From Betaproteobacteria bacterium Ga0077527 (GTDB taxonomy: Bacteria; Pseudomonadota; Gammaproteobacteria; Burkholderiales; SG8-41): a stretch of DNA of 64,000 bases. Positions 22,054-31,659 of this stretch are shown piece by piece. Below the pieces are notes generated by a model, which saw only the letters and a program-made list of their open reading frames with translations, searched no databases and had not been told where the DNA came from. The stretch's first letter is position 1. Every line of letters begins with the position of its first letter. The stretch is from NCBI GenBank assembly GCA_001464815.1, contig LNDW01000015.1, forward strand, positions 124,001 through 188,000, in the 5' to 3' direction. The position numbers were made by a program, and so were the translations under genes.

Positions 22054-23397
22054 TTAAAACACGCTGATCTTGCTGTCAGTCAGCAGTTGGGACAGGCGCA
22101 GGTTCGCCGCTGAGAGGCGGTCCACCAGCAGTTCCAGAAAGGCGCCATTAAAATGATGCCGGCACAGCTCTGAAGCCCGGGGCAGAGTTTCGGCACGGAT
22201 CTCGATCAGCATCGCATCAGTGGCAGCCACCACGCTTGCCGAACGCTGGAACTTCTGCTTTCCGAGGTAGGCCATTTCGCCAAAACATTCGCCGGATACC
22301 AGCCTGTTAAGCGGCCGGTCCTGCTTGCGCACCTCGACCTCGCCCTCTGCGATGATGAAAAAAGAGGAGCCGATATCACCTTCCTGAATGACCTGACTGC
22401 CCTGCTTCACCGGCTGCCAGCGGGCAAGACGCAGCACCTCCCACAGCTCGACGTCACCAAAGGCGGAAAAAAATGCGAGCCGGCGCAGGGTGTCAAATTT
22501 CTCGGCCTCGGGCACTGCTTCGCTGCCGCGCGCCCGGGTGCCGCCCAGCGCCTCCACCAGGTCCCCGGCCAATTCGCTCCAGGTCTGGTAGCGATCGGTG
22601 GTGGCCTTGGCCAGCATGCGCAGCACGATGGTGTCGATCGCCGGCGGAACTTCCGTGCGCAGCCGGCTCGGCGGAGAGGGCTCGACGTTGATGATCTGGT
22701 AGATGATGCTGTAGTTGTTGGTGCCGATGAACGGCAACCGTGCGGTAAGCAGCTGGTAGAACACCACGCCCAGGGAAAAAATATCGGTCTGGTAACTCAA
22801 CTGCTGCTCGCGCACCTGCTCCGGCGACATGTACGCGGGTGAGCCGATGCCGGTGATCTGCGTGGACTCGCTGGAGGTGTTCAGCGCCGCGCCAAAATCC
22901 GAAATCTTGATGTCGACTTCACCGGCAAGCAGGATGTTCGCCGGCTTGATGTCCCGGTGGATGACCCCTTCCCGAGCGGCGTAATCCAGCGCCCGCGCGC
23001 ATTTGTAGATGATCTCCAGCACCCTGGCCAGCGGCAGCAGCTGGTCGATCTGCGTGTAGCGTTCGAGCGTTGAGCCGTCGATGTATTCCATCACGATGTA
23101 ACTCGCCGAGGGTTCGGCGACGGCATCGTAGATGGCCACGATGTGGGGATGTGACAGCCTGCCGGCGAGGGAAGCCTCGGTCACGAACAGCTTGCGGTAA
23201 CGCCGGCCATACTCATCGTCGCCCAGAGCCTCGGGATTGACCGCCTTCAACGCCACCTCCCGGTTCTGGAAGGAATCGAAGGCCTTGTAGACCACGCTGG
23301 TCGCACCGCGGCCCAGCTCGCGGATCAGCTCGTACTTGCCGATCCGGCGCTCAGCCTGCGGGCCGGCTTCCATCGTGAACTGGGGAAGATCGCTCAT
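22054..23397 (-). CDS. Ser/Thr protein kinase with C-terminal cyclic-nucleotide-binding domain
   Basis: A 447-residue soluble protein from ATG 23397 (MSDLPQFTMEAG). Kinase domain at about residues 20-285: GRGATSVVYKAF (P-loop), VALKAVNP (catalytic Lys), VIHRDIKPANILL (catalytic loop), SDFGAAL (DFG), SPAYMSPEQV (APE). A cNMP-binding domain follows at about 310-430, with QVIQEGDIGSSFFIIAEGEVEV and FGEMAYLGKQKFQRSASVV; the cassette keeps FGE and Arg, though Ser follows Arg where Ala is usual. No membrane helix. It could be a bacterial analogue of a cyclic-nucleotide-gated kinase. An adenylate cyclase is encoded at 34276-36504. Confidence 0.9.
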   Translation of the reverse strand: MSDLPQFTMEAGPQAERRIGKYELIRELGRGATSVVYKAFDSFQNREVALKAVNPEALGDDEYGRRYRKLFVTEASLAGRLSHPHIVAIYDAVAEPSASYIVMEYIDGSTLERYTQIDQLLPLARVLEIIYKCARALDYAAREGVIHRDIKPANILLAGEVDIKISDFGAALNTSSESTQITGIGSPAYMSPEQVREQQLSYQTDIFSLGVVFYQLLTARLPFIGTNNYSIIYQIINVEPSPPSRLRTEVPPAIDTIVLRMLAKATTDRYQTWSELAGDLVEALGGTRARGSEAVPEAEKFDTLRRLAFFSAFGDVELWEVLRLARWQPVKQGSQVIQEGDIGSSFFIIAEGEVEVRKQDRPLNRLVSGECFGEMAYLGKQKFQRSASVVAATDAMLIEIRAETLPRASELCRHHFNGAFLELLVDRLSAANLRLSQLLTDSKISVF

Positions 23398-23436
23398 CGA
23401 GGGCACGTTAACACCAAAGCAATGGCGGGCGGCAGC

Positions 23437-24861
23437 CTACTTTTTCCTGTCTTGCTCCAATTGTTGCCGCCGCAGTTCCCGCAGCCTGGCTTCGACCGCG
23501 GACAGCTGAAAAAAATCACCCTTGCCGGTTTTGATCGCGATCTCGAACTGCTGGACAGCGGCCCCCAGCGCGCCGCTGCGGGCGTAAGCCTCGCCCAGGG
23601 CACGATGATGCAGCAGCGGATTGTCCAGTACCGCATAGGCTTGGGCCTGCAGACGGTACAGCCGGACTTCGTCAGGGTCTCCCGACCTCAGGCGGGGCTC
23701 GATCAGTTGCAAGGCTTCGGCGGGCTGCCTGGCCCGCAGCAGTTCCTCGACATGTCCCAGCAGCAACGCACGCTGCTCGGGGTAGAGCTTGCGCGCCTGC
23801 TCAAAACAGGCCAGCGCCTGCCGCGGCTCATCTGCTGCCACATGAACACGGCAGGCGAGATGCTCGATCATCGGGTGCCGGGTCTTGCGCAAGGCCGGCA
23901 GCTCGATCCTTGCGCGGGAAAAATCACGAATGCGCAGCAGGCTTGCCACCAGACCGTAACGCGCCGCGGCTTCGGACAGGAATTTTCGATCCTTGAGTCC
24001 GATCTCAAAAAATGCCAGTGCGTCACGCGGCACATCCTGCTCGACACGCAGTTTGGCACGCACCAGATGGAATTCAAGACTATCCGCGACCTGGCGGTAA
24101 GGCATGCGCTCAACACGGTTCTGGATATCGCCAATACGTTCGAAGGTCAGCGGGTGGGTGCGCAGATACGAAGGGGCGCCACCCTCGTAAATTCGCGTCG
24201 CACGCTGCAGCCGCTCAAAGAACATGCCCATGCCCCGCGGATCGAATCCGGCGGCCTCCAGTATCTGGACACCGACACGATCAGCCTCGCGTTCATTTTC
24301 GCGGGTGAAGTTAAGCTGGGACTGGACCACCCCGGCCTGGCCGAAAGCCAGAGCCGCCTCCGCGATCTGTGAATTTGAACGCGAGGCGAGGATCGCCACC
24401 GCCAGTGCGGCCAGCGACACCAACTGGCTCTGCGACTGCTGACCGATCATGCGTGCGATGTGGCGCTGGGTGACGTGGGCGATTTCGTGGGCCAGCACCC
24501 CTGCCACCTCGGATTCGCTCTGCGCGGCAAGCAGCAGGCCGGTATGAATACCGATGAAACCGCCGGGCAACGCAAAAGCGTTGATCTGCGGATCGCGAAT
24601 CACAAAAAACTCGAATTCCTGGCGTGGCGAATCACTGCGCGCCACCAGGCGCCCGCCCAGGGTATTCGCGTAATCGCGGATTTCTGGGTCGTCGAGGTAG
24701 GCCGGATCCCGGCGCGCCTCGAACATGATGCGTTCACCCAGCCGGCGCTCGTCAGCCGGGGATATTGTGGCCGCCGAAACATCCCCCAGGTCGGGCAGGG
24801 CCTGGGCAAGTACACGCGGCACTGCCATCAACAGGACAAGCGTCAATAGGCGCAGAAACAT
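23437..24861 (-). CDS. BepA-like periplasmic M48 metalloprotease with TPR repeats
   Basis: A 474-residue exported protease from ATG 24861. The signal peptide is [21 protein letters not shown]. The M48 zinc motif [10 protein letters not shown] lies near residue 125, and the third ligand glutamate is probably in NEREADRVG. Before it, [17 protein letters not shown] is the BepA/YfgC signature. The C-terminal half (about 290-460) is TPR-like helices. The family assists outer-membrane protein assembly and degrades misfolded LptD or BamA. It is divergent from moaC; the two start codons are about 35 bases apart. Confidence 0.9.
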   Translation of the reverse strand: MFLRLLTLVLLMAVPRVLAQALPDLGDVSAATISPADERRLGERIMFEARRDPAYLDDPEIRDYANTLGGRLVARSDSPRQEFEFFVIRDPQINAFALPGGFIGIHTGLLLAAQSESEVAGVLAHEIAHVTQRHIARMIGQQSQSQLVSLAALAVAILASRSNSQIAEAALAFGQAGVVQSQLNFTRENEREADRVGVQILEAAGFDPRGMGMFFERLQRATRIYEGGAPSYLRTHPLTFERIGDIQNRVERMPYRQVADSLEFHLVRAKLRVEQDVPRDALAFFEIGLKDRKFLSEAAARYGLVASLLRIRDFSRARIELPALRKTRHPMIEHLACRVHVAADEPRQALACFEQARKLYPEQRALLLGHVEELLRARQPAEALQLIEPRLRSGDPDEVRLYRLQAQAYAVLDNPLLHHRALGEAYARSGALGAAVQQFEIAIKTGKGDFFQLSAVEARLRELRRQQLEQDRKK

Positions 24862-24896
24862 GGTGCTATGATAAATCCAGGCGTCCGAGGTTCCCA

Positions 24897-25406
24897 ATGA
24901 AAAAACAGTCTGTTACACGCAACCCGAAAAAGAACCTGCTAACCCATTTCGACGCAAGTGGCGCCGCATGGATGGTCAATGTCGCGGACAAGGCGCCGAC
25001 CAGGCGCCTGGCACGTGCATCCGGGCGCATCGTGATGCAAGCCGCCACCCTGCGCCTGATCACCAGCGGCACCGCCAAAAAAGGCGATGTGCTGGGAATC
25101 GCCCGTATCGCCGGCATCCAGGCCGCCAAACAGACCTCAGCACTCATACCCCTGTGCCACCCGCTGGCGCTGACCCGGGTCGAGGTCGATTTCAAAATCC
25201 TGCCCCGCACGCGCGCAGTGGAATGCACCGCCACCGTTGAAACCCTCGGCCGTACCGGCGTTGAAATGGAGGCGCTCAGCGCGGTCAGCATCGCACTGCT
25301 CACCATCTACGACATGTGCAAGGCTGTCGATCGCGGCATGCGCATCGAATCGATGGGATTGCTGGAGAAACGCGGCGGCAAATCGGGAGTCTGGCTCGCC
25401 GAATAG
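24897..25406 (+). CDS. moaC: Cyclic pyranopterin monophosphate synthase
   Basis: Molybdenum cofactor synthesis, step 1: converts the MoaA product (3',8-cyclo-GTP) to cyclic pyranopterin monophosphate. The 169 residues match Moa[77 protein letters not shown] (conserved GVEMEAL). The ATG is at 24897; the longer frame upstream overlaps bepA and has no family similarity. The molybdenum formate dehydrogenase encoded at 54310-58852 would need this cofactor. Confidence 0.95.
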   Translation: MKKQSVTRNPKKNLLTHFDASGAAWMVNVADKAPTRRLARASGRIVMQAATLRLITSGTAKKGDVLGIARIAGIQAAKQTSALIPLCHPLALTRVEVDFKILPRTRAVECTATVETLGRTGVEMEALSAVSIALLTIYDMCKAVDRGMRIESMGLLEKRGGKSGVWLAE

Positions 25407-25412
25407 TCATGT

Positions 25413-26879
25413 TCAATCGGGTATCCAGCCGTGAATCCAGAAGCGGGGCAACAGCCGCGGATTGGGGCCCTGCGGATAAACCTTTTCGTGCGCCTCCAGC
25501 CTCTCCTGCAGATGCGGCACTTCCGGGGCCACACATAACAGCACGACGGCAACCAATGCGGAAAACAAATACCTGAACGCGATTGACCGGCCCGGTGCCA
25601 CAGCAGGCCGGGGTGCCACCAAGGACCAGGCCCAGCCAGCAAGCAACACCAGCAGCAACTGGCTGATCGGCATCACCAGAACACCGTCAACCATGGCCTG
25701 GGCCGCGGCACCGGTCAGTGCGGCCAGCAAAGCCACCGACACGGTGGCGGCCGCCGTATCCGGCGGTCGATGAATACGCACCCAAGCGGCAAAACGCAAA
25801 CCGGCAACCGCAAAAAACACCGTCAACAGCAGCGCTGCGGGAATACCCCACTCCACCATCCATTGCAGCACGGCGTTATGCGGATGCGCGGCGATCTCGG
25901 TCAGGCGCTGCGCAAAGTGCATGGGGCCCAGCCCGAACCAGGGATGGACGGAAATCCAGTCCACCGACAGCCCCCAGAGCAGCTCTCGCCCCCTTAACGA
26001 AACCAGGTCAGCACCACGATGCAGGTACAGGGCGGGCTTGCTCAGCAACTCCGGCAGTCCCAGCACAAACAACACATACATCAGCAGTCCGGCGATAAAA
26101 CCCAGCAGCTGCAGCTTCAGCCACGAGGTGGCTGCCCCGCGCGCAAAAAGACAGGCGGTTATCACACCGATCGTCATCGCCACCCAACTGCCTCGTGTGC
26201 CAGAGGCTATGGCCAGCATCCACCAGGCCACCGGCACCAACATCCATAAAGCACGCTGCCCAGATGACTTGCCCCACCATAAAGCCGGCAGCACCAAAAA
26301 TGGCAACAGCAACGTCTGCACATGCCCGAAAAAGCGGACATTGGAAAATCCTGGAAACAGCTCCTGCACATCAAAGGCCAGACCGTAATCCGTGCCGATA
26401 CTGAACATCAACACGTAGGCGAGCAGCGACTTCAGCGCATAAAACAGCCCTGCCGTGTAGAAAATGACCACGGTAAGACGTCTCAAGGCCACCGGATCGC
26501 GGCGAAATTCCGCGGCAACCACAGCAGCAACCATCAACAACACCATGGTCATCGCCCACTCGAGCAACGCCCAGCGAGGCCATGCGGACAGCAGCACAGA
26601 CACCAGCCCGAGAGCAAAAGCACTGGCCGGCATCCAGGCCCAGGACCACGAGAAACTCAGGCGCCAGTCCGCATCGGCGGCGCTGGCACGGAGTCCCGGC
26701 ACGGCAATCAGCAGCAACGCCAGCAGTTGCAACAGCCGGTGTGAGTCATGCCAACTGGGGGCATTGAAGGGATCAACCGTCAGCGCCAACAACAAAAAAA
26801 GTACCAACACCGTTATTGTCGGCACTCCACGCAAAACAGTCATGGCGCGCATCAGCAGCCCTGCACCGGCATCCGACAT
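25413..26879 (-). CDS. O-antigen ligase / pilin oligosaccharyltransferase-like membrane protein
   Basis: A 488-residue protein with about 12 membrane helices and the Wzy_C/O-antigen-ligase pattern: GTRGSWVAM in the middle and IAAHPHNAVLQWMVEWGIPAALLL in the periplasmic loop with its conserved His. Its size is closer to PilO/TfpO pilin glycosyltransferases than to the longer PglL. It lies immediately downstream of the pilin gene on the same strand, as tfpO does in Pseudomonas, which favours transfer of a lipid-linked glycan to the pilin. Alternative: an ordinary O-antigen ligase. A terminator lies between it and the pilin. Confidence 0.78.
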   Translation of the reverse strand: MSDAGAGLLMRAMTVLRGVPTITVLVLFLLLALTVDPFNAPSWHDSHRLLQLLALLLIAVPGLRASAADADWRLSFSWSWAWMPASAFALGLVSVLLSAWPRWALLEWAMTMVLLMVAAVVAAEFRRDPVALRRLTVVIFYTAGLFYALKSLLAYVLMFSIGTDYGLAFDVQELFPGFSNVRFFGHVQTLLLPFLVLPALWWGKSSGQRALWMLVPVAWWMLAIASGTRGSWVAMTIGVITACLFARGAATSWLKLQLLGFIAGLLMYVLFVLGLPELLSKPALYLHRGADLVSLRGRELLWGLSVDWISVHPWFGLGPMHFAQRLTEIAAHPHNAVLQWMVEWGIPAALLLTVFFAVAGLRFAAWVRIHRPPDTAAATVSVALLAALTGAAAQAMVDGVLVMPISQLLLVLLAGWAWSLVAPRPAVAPGRSIAFRYLFSALVAVVLLCVAPEVPHLQERLEAHEKVYPQGPNPRLLPRFWIHGWIPD

Positions 26880-26902
26880 TCAAGACACCCTTGATGAATG
26901 CG

Positions 26903-26930
26903 AAAAAAAACCCCGGTTGCCCGGGGTTTT
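26903..26930 (-). terminator. Rho-independent terminator after pilin gene
   Basis: On the minus strand AACCCCGG-GCAA-CCGGGGTT is followed by a run of eight T. It lies between the pilin stop (26951) and the start of the downstream membrane protein (26879). It would allow high pilin mRNA with lower read-through expression of the glycosyltransferase. Confidence 0.85.
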
Positions 26931-26950
26931 CTTGAAACAGCAGCGATGGA

Positions 26951-27382
26951 TCAGGTGCCCACGCCGGTCCGCGACTTGTTGCAGCCGCCACCGTTGGTGT
27001 AACCCCATGCCACTGCCGATCCGGTCAGGTTGGGAGAGATCAACACCGTGCAGCTGGAAACACCAGCAGTTCCGGTAATCAAAATGCCGGTTGCGTCGTA
27101 AGACAGCGCAGAAATGTTGCCAGCGGCTGCGGGCAGCGTCAGTGCACCCGTCGCGCTCCGCACTTCATCCGTCGTGTCGCACTCGGCGATTACACCAGCG
27201 TTGTTCTGCAGGCATTCGGCAATCGCCGTCTTGAAGGCCTGGACACGGGCCAGATTGTCCTGCCACTTGGCGCGAGTGATGTAGTCCTGATATTGCGGAA
27301 TCGCAATCGCGGCCAAAATGCCAATGATCGCCACGACGATCATCAGTTCGATCAGCGTAAAGCCCTTTTGCAGATTTTTCAT
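26951..27382 (-). CDS. pilA: Type IV major pilin (type IVa)
   Basis: Structural subunit of type IV pili. Of 143 residues, the first seven (MKNLQKG) are the leader cut by PilD before Phe. The mature start [27 protein letters not shown] has the invariant Glu5 and the hydrophobic helix. Two cysteines near the C terminus (SSCTVL, GGGCNKS) should form the D-region disulfide; two more are in AIAECL and IAECD. The protein ends in Thr (RTGVGT). Ribosome site GGGGG lies nine bases before ATG. Expression is predicted from the sigma54 element at 27443-27458. Confidence 0.95.
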   Translation of the reverse strand: MKNLQKGFTLIELMIVVAIIGILAAIAIPQYQDYITRAKWQDNLARVQAFKTAIAECLQNNAGVIAECDTTDEVRSATGALTLPAAAGNISALSYDATGILITGTAGVSSCTVLISPNLTGSAVAWGYTNGGGCNKSRTGVGT

Positions 27383-27442
27383 GTGATACCCCCGAAAAGT
27401 TGAAAGACGGTATTGCCGGGCAATGCCCGCGCCACCGATAGA

Positions 27443-27458
27443 AGCAAATGCTGTGCCA
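27443..27458 (-). promoter_or_regulatory. Sigma54 (-24/-12) promoter of pilA
   Basis: Minus strand TGGCAC-AGCAT-TTGCT matches the RpoN consensus TGGCAC-N5-TTGC exactly. It lies about 60 bases upstream of the pilA ATG. Pilin genes are RpoN/PilR-dependent in pseudomonads and many relatives. Confidence 0.8.
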
Positions 27459-27555
27459 ATCGGACCTTAAAATCCTTGGCGCAACTTGCTTGATGATGGT
27501 AATTATATGATTATATTGATTTTAAATTGAAGCCATGATGCGGTCTTCAACTTCA

Positions 27556-27571
27556 TGTGATTTTCATCACA
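27556..27571. promoter_or_regulatory. Perfect CRP-type palindrome upstream of pilA
   Basis: TGTGA-TTTTCA-TCACA matches the CRP/Vfr consensus TGTGA-N6-TCACA with no mismatch. It is about 100 bases upstream of the sigma54 element, in an AT-rich gap. The position suits an upstream activator or looping element, not a class II site. Confidence 0.6.
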
Positions 27572-27662
27572 CATCAATCAAGCCTGAAAAAACCCTTATG
27601 TCCTTTTCTTCGTTCCACATGATTTCTTCGACCCATGAAATGTCATGTAGTGACAAAATCCG

Positions 27663-29435
27663 TCAATCACTCCTTCCTGATTGAAGTCGTAACTGGAGTG
27701 ACTCCTGAATTTCGTTGATCACGTTATCCCATGTGCCACGTTCCCGCTGCCGGAACAGGCGCACTGACGGATACCAAGGCATGGTGTCGTGCTCCAAGCC
27801 GTAACGCCACTCAGGAATCCGTGGTGTCATTACCCATGCCGGGCGCCCCAGCGCACCGGTCAAATGCACCGCTGATGTACAGACTGATATCACCAGATCC
27901 AGCGCACTAACCAGCGCCGCCGTCTCGTCATAGTCTCCGTCGATGGCTTCCGGCCAATCGGTGATTCTGATTTTTTGTGCCGAAGCCAGCTCCGCGATCT
28001 CGGAGGCCCTGTCTCCATACTGGAGGTTGATCCAAAACACACCGGACAAGGACAGCACAGGCAGCAATTGGGTCAAATTCAGCGACCGCCGCGAACGCCG
28101 TGTAACGGCTACGCCACCACGCCAGGAAAGTCCGACTTTGAGACCAGGACCCAGGGCTTCAAGCCTTTGCCGCCAGTAACTGACGCGAACGGGATCCGCT
28201 TTCAAATATCCCTGATGCGCAGGAAAATCCTGCAACCCGTTGCGGAAATGACGCGGCAAACTCCCGGCGTAGCTATAGACATCGACTGGCACCCCTGGAT
28301 CGGTACGCTCCCGGGTTTCCATATCTCTTAGTGGGTGGATAGTTGCGTTCGGAAACGAGCGGGTAAAGAGGCGCTCCAGTCGCGGCTCACACTCGATATG
28401 ACATTGCCCTGATTGCTTCAGCAGATCCGGGTAACAGGCAGCGTACATGATCTCATCACCCAGACCCTGTTCGCGCATGACCAGAATAGTCCGCCCCTGG
28501 AGCGCAGTGCCGTTCCAGCGCGGTTCGCATGACCGCCAGACCTTGAACCGGTTAATGTGAAGGCGCTGCTCGAAATCCTGCCAACCCTCGCGAAAACGCC
28601 AGCGCATCAGATTGATCAGGCCAATGTTATAACGTGCCGAAACAGAACCCGGATCGAGTTTAAGGGCACGGCGGTGCGCGGCCAATGCCTCTTCGTGACG
28701 CCCAAGTTCGGACAAAGCATTGCCGAGGGTCAAATACGGTGCCGGGCTGTCACTGCGCAGGAGCAAGGCTTTCCTCGCAGTCGCTTCAGCCGCTTTGAGA
28801 TCGTCCACACCGTATTGCGCCAGGGCAAGACAGCATAGTGTCTGGATATTTTCACCGTTTTCGATAATCGCGCGCTCTGCCAATGGGAGCATTTCTCGGT
28901 GGCGCCCTACGCGATCCAGCCCCAGGCACAGCCTGATCAGCAGATCCTGGCGTTCAGGGGCAAACTCCATTGCCGCAAACAATTCGGCCAGTGCTTCGCG
29001 ATCGCGCCCCACAGCCTGCAACACATCAGCCAGCACTTCCCTGAATCGTGGTTCGGCAGGATTCGCCATCACTGCAGCGCGGGCATGTTTTTCCGCTGCC
29101 TGGTGATCGCCGGCCTCCAAGCGGATGGTTGCCAGATCTCCGCTGGCATCCGCAAGTCCCGGATCAATTTCCAGTGCTTCTCTCAGGTGAGTTTCTGCAT
29201 CGGCATGGCGCTTCAGGGCCATCAGGGAACGCCCGCAAAGGTGGTGAACCTGAGCGCTTTTAGGATGAACAGCGAGAACGGACTTGCAGGCGGCAACCGC
29301 CTGATCAAAGTGGTTGGCATTGAATGCTTCGACAGCAGGGCCGAGACCGGACAATGCCTGCCGCTCACGCTTGGTGCGTGCTGCCACGGCTGGCGCCTGC
29401 AACAGGCCAGACAGCAAATTTTTCAATATGCGCAT
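27663..29435 (-). CDS. TPR protein with C-terminal glycosyltransferase-like domain
   Basis: A 590-residue protein. Residues about 30-300 are tandem TPR units (for example AETHLREALEIDPGLADASGDLATIRLEAGDHQAAEKHARAA), and the C-terminal half resembles GT-B/family 9-like glycosyltransferase domains (ILVMREQGLGDEIMYAACYPDLL; VGLSWRGG; DLVISVCTSAVHLTGALGRPAWVM). There is no signal peptide, so it is cytosolic. Such proteins often neighbour flagellin or pilin genes. It lies directly upstream of pilA, on the same strand but separated by the pilA promoter region. Role in pilin or glycan modification is inference. Confidence 0.8.
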   Translation of the reverse strand: MRILKNLLSGLLQAPAVAARTKRERQALSGLGPAVEAFNANHFDQAVAACKSVLAVHPKSAQVHHLCGRSLMALKRHADAETHLREALEIDPGLADASGDLATIRLEAGDHQAAEKHARAAVMANPAEPRFREVLADVLQAVGRDREALAELFAAMEFAPERQDLLIRLCLGLDRVGRHREMLPLAERAIIENGENIQTLCCLALAQYGVDDLKAAEATARKALLLRSDSPAPYLTLGNALSELGRHEEALAAHRRALKLDPGSVSARYNIGLINLMRWRFREGWQDFEQRLHINRFKVWRSCEPRWNGTALQGRTILVMREQGLGDEIMYAACYPDLLKQSGQCHIECEPRLERLFTRSFPNATIHPLRDMETRERTDPGVPVDVYSYAGSLPRHFRNGLQDFPAHQGYLKADPVRVSYWRQRLEALGPGLKVGLSWRGGVAVTRRSRRSLNLTQLLPVLSLSGVFWINLQYGDRASEIAELASAQKIRITDWPEAIDGDYDETAALVSALDLVISVCTSAVHLTGALGRPAWVMTPRIPEWRYGLEHDTMPWYPSVRLFRQRERGTWDNVINEIQESLQLRLQSGRSD

Positions 29436-29570
29436 GAATATATTCCCGAAATCAGGCTAAAGAGTGATTTGAATACCGCCCGAGGGATATAGAGCTACAC
29501 CTGGAGCAACAGGCTTGGTATTCTCACATTTTACACATGCGAATTTTTATCCCGCATACAGGAAGGAATC

Positions 29571-29891
29571 ATGGGTCTTTTCGGTTCGGTTTCCGGGAAA
29601 CAAGTGGACGAGTTCGCTCAAGGGCTCGTCGATACGATCATGACTTTGCGGCCGCCTAAGGATAAGGTTTCTCCCGGAAGTCCGGGGGTTTCCCTAAAGA
29701 CCCTCGAGCAACGCGTTGATGCGCTGTTTGCAACCGCAACCGCCTTCCGCAAGCAGCACAAACTCGGGCTCTACAAAAAAGCGCGCCTCGCCAACAGTTT
29801 TCGCTGGGCGATGAAGGAACGTGGTTACGAAGACAGCTTCATCGAGATGATCACCGAGAAACTGGTGGTCGCAGTTTCGCGCAAGGACTGA
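29571..29891 (+). CDS. Conserved hypothetical protein, 106 residues
   Basis: A small soluble protein, strong ribosome site AGGAAGGA before ATG 29571. The sequence is helical, with basic residues (FRKQHKLGLYKKARLANSFRWAMKERGYEDSFIEMITEKLV). No domain recognised. Nothing in the flanks fixes its job: it is divergent from the TPR-glycosyltransferase and convergent with the HD-GYP gene. The length, codon use and ribosome site indicate a real gene. Confidence 0.7.
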   Translation: MGLFGSVSGKQVDEFAQGLVDTIMTLRPPKDKVSPGSPGVSLKTLEQRVDALFATATAFRKQHKLGLYKKARLANSFRWAMKERGYEDSFIEMITEKLVVAVSRKD

Positions 29892-29975
29892 ACACAGCAC
29901 ATTACGCGCAGCCTGCCCGGGGCTTGGCAGGGATCCATCTGAAAATAAGTTAAGTTACTGATTTAAAATAATATT

Positions 29976-31595
29976 TTACGCGACCGGAGGCGCCCTGTAA
30001 CCCGGGATCCCGGTGACATCAACCGCGTCAATCTGCTCCGGCGACATGAATTCACGGGCATAACGCTCGTAGACTTTTTCCCAGATGAACACATCGAACA
30101 GATCCGGATCGATGTGGCCGTTGAGTTTGAACTTGCCGAGGATGGTCAGTGACTCAGTCAGGGTCTTGCCCTTCTTGTAAGGACGGTCCTTCGCGGTCAG
30201 CGCCTCGAAAATGTCGGCAATGCCCATGCAACGCGCCTGCACCGACATCTGTTCGCGGGTGAGGCCGCGCGGATAACCCTTGCCGTCCATGCGCTCGTGG
30301 TGGCCGCCGGCATATTCGGCCACGTTGCGCAGATGTTTGGGCCAGGGCAGCGACTCGAGCATCTGGATCGTGACTTCGATATGGTGGTTGATGATCTGGC
30401 GCTCGGATGCGGTGAGCGTGCCGGCGCGTATGGTCAGGTTTTCGATTTCATCAATGCTCAGGAAGTCGTGCATCCCGCCATCGGGGCCGCGCCAGCGGTA
30501 ACGCACGGCGATGTCACGCACCCTGGCCATGTCGGCATCGTTCATCGCCTCGCCGCCGACATTCGCGCGGCGCAGGAACTCGCGGTCGTCATCGAGCCCT
30601 TCGAGCAGCTTGTTCAACTCGGCCGCATCCATCCCGCCGCGCAGCGCGGTGATCTCGGCGTCGCGCCTGACCACCTCGAAACGGGTGTCGATCAGGTCGA
30701 TGCGGTCATAGATGGTCTGCAGCTTGGTCGCCTTGTCGACCACGTGTACCGGCGTGGTGACCTTGCCGCAGTCGTGCAGCAGGCCGGCGATGCGCAATTC
30801 ATAGCGGTCACGGTCGCTCATCGTGAAATCGCTGAGCGGGCCGATCCGGCAATTGTTGACCGCCTCGGCCAGCATCATGGTCAGCGTCGGCACCCGCTCG
30901 CAATGCCCGCCGGTGTACGGCGACTTGTCGTCGATCGCCGCGTTGATCATCTGGATGAAGGATTCAAACAGCGTTTCCAGGTGATTGATCAGCAGCCGGT
31001 TGGTCAGCGCGATCGCCGCCTGCGATGCCAGTGACTCGGCCAGTTGCTGGTCTTCGTCGGAGAAGGGGATGACCTTGCCGGTGGAGCGGTCCTTGGCATT
31101 GAGCAACTGCAGCACACCGATGATTTCCTCCTCGTGGTTCTTCATCGGCACGGTGAGGAAGGACGTTGAGCGATAGCCGGTCTTCTGGTCGAATTTTTTG
31201 GTGCCGGAAAAATCGAAGCCGGCCTCGGTGTAGGCATCTGCGACATTGACCGAACGGTCGTGGTGCACTGCGTAGGCAGCGACCATGCTGTGCACGGGGC
31301 TGCCGTCCTGCTCGTAGAGGTTGACCGGATAGAAGGGAATGTCGACGCCGCTGGTGCCACCCATCGCGATGCCCAGCGAGTCGTTGCGCATGATCTCGAA
31401 GCGCAGCGTCTGCTCCTCGGTCATCCGGTACAGGGTGCCGCCATCGGCGTTGGTGATGGTTTTGGCGGCGACCAGGATCGCCTCGAGCAGGCGGTTGATG
31501 TCGCGCTCCCGCGACAGCGCGACGCCGATGCGCAGCAGCTCGGCCAGGCGGTGCGGCAGGTCACCCTGCGCTGGCGGTGTCTGCATCTGGTTCAT
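29976..31595 (-). CDS. GAF-HD-GYP protein, predicted cyclic-di-GMP phosphodiesterase
   Basis: About 539 residues from ATG 31595; ATG 31586 is an alternative. An N-terminal GAF domain covers roughly residues 15-190 (GGTLYRMTEEQTLRFEIMRNDSLG; TSFLTVPMKNHEEEIIGVLQLLNAKD). The C-terminal HD-GYP domain has AGLLHDCGKV (HD metal pair), NHHIEVTIQML, and HHERMDGKGYPRGLT (the GYP motif). HD-GYP enzymes hydrolyse cyclic-di-GMP to GMP. An insertion of about 60 residues lies between the HD motif and the GYP part. It directly follows the GAF-ATPase gene on the same strand and may form an operon with it. Confidence 0.88.
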   Translation of the reverse strand: MNQMQTPPAQGDLPHRLAELLRIGVALSRERDINRLLEAILVAAKTITNADGGTLYRMTEEQTLRFEIMRNDSLGIAMGGTSGVDIPFYPVNLYEQDGSPVHSMVAAYAVHHDRSVNVADAYTEAGFDFSGTKKFDQKTGYRSTSFLTVPMKNHEEEIIGVLQLLNAKDRSTGKVIPFSDEDQQLAESLASQAAIALTNRLLINHLETLFESFIQMINAAIDDKSPYTGGHCERVPTLTMMLAEAVNNCRIGPLSDFTMSDRDRYELRIAGLLHDCGKVTTPVHVVDKATKLQTIYDRIDLIDTRFEVVRRDAEITALRGGMDAAELNKLLEGLDDDREFLRRANVGGEAMNDADMARVRDIAVRYRWRGPDGGMHDFLSIDEIENLTIRAGTLTASERQIINHHIEVTIQMLESLPWPKHLRNVAEYAGGHHERMDGKGYPRGLTREQMSVQARCMGIADIFEALTAKDRPYKKGKTLTESLTILGKFKLNGHIDPDLFDVFIWEKVYERYAREFMSPEQIDAVDVTGIPGYRAPPVA

Positions 31596-31659
31596 CTTGT
31601 CCGGGAACTTGGCGGGCTGAAATGAGCGGGCTGAAAGGAGCAGGCTTAACCAAGCGGAC

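Noticed and set aside
29436-29570. Hairpin ATGCG/CGCAT before the 106-residue hypothetical gene
   Set aside because: Only five pairs with an eleven-base loop; not distinguishable from chance.
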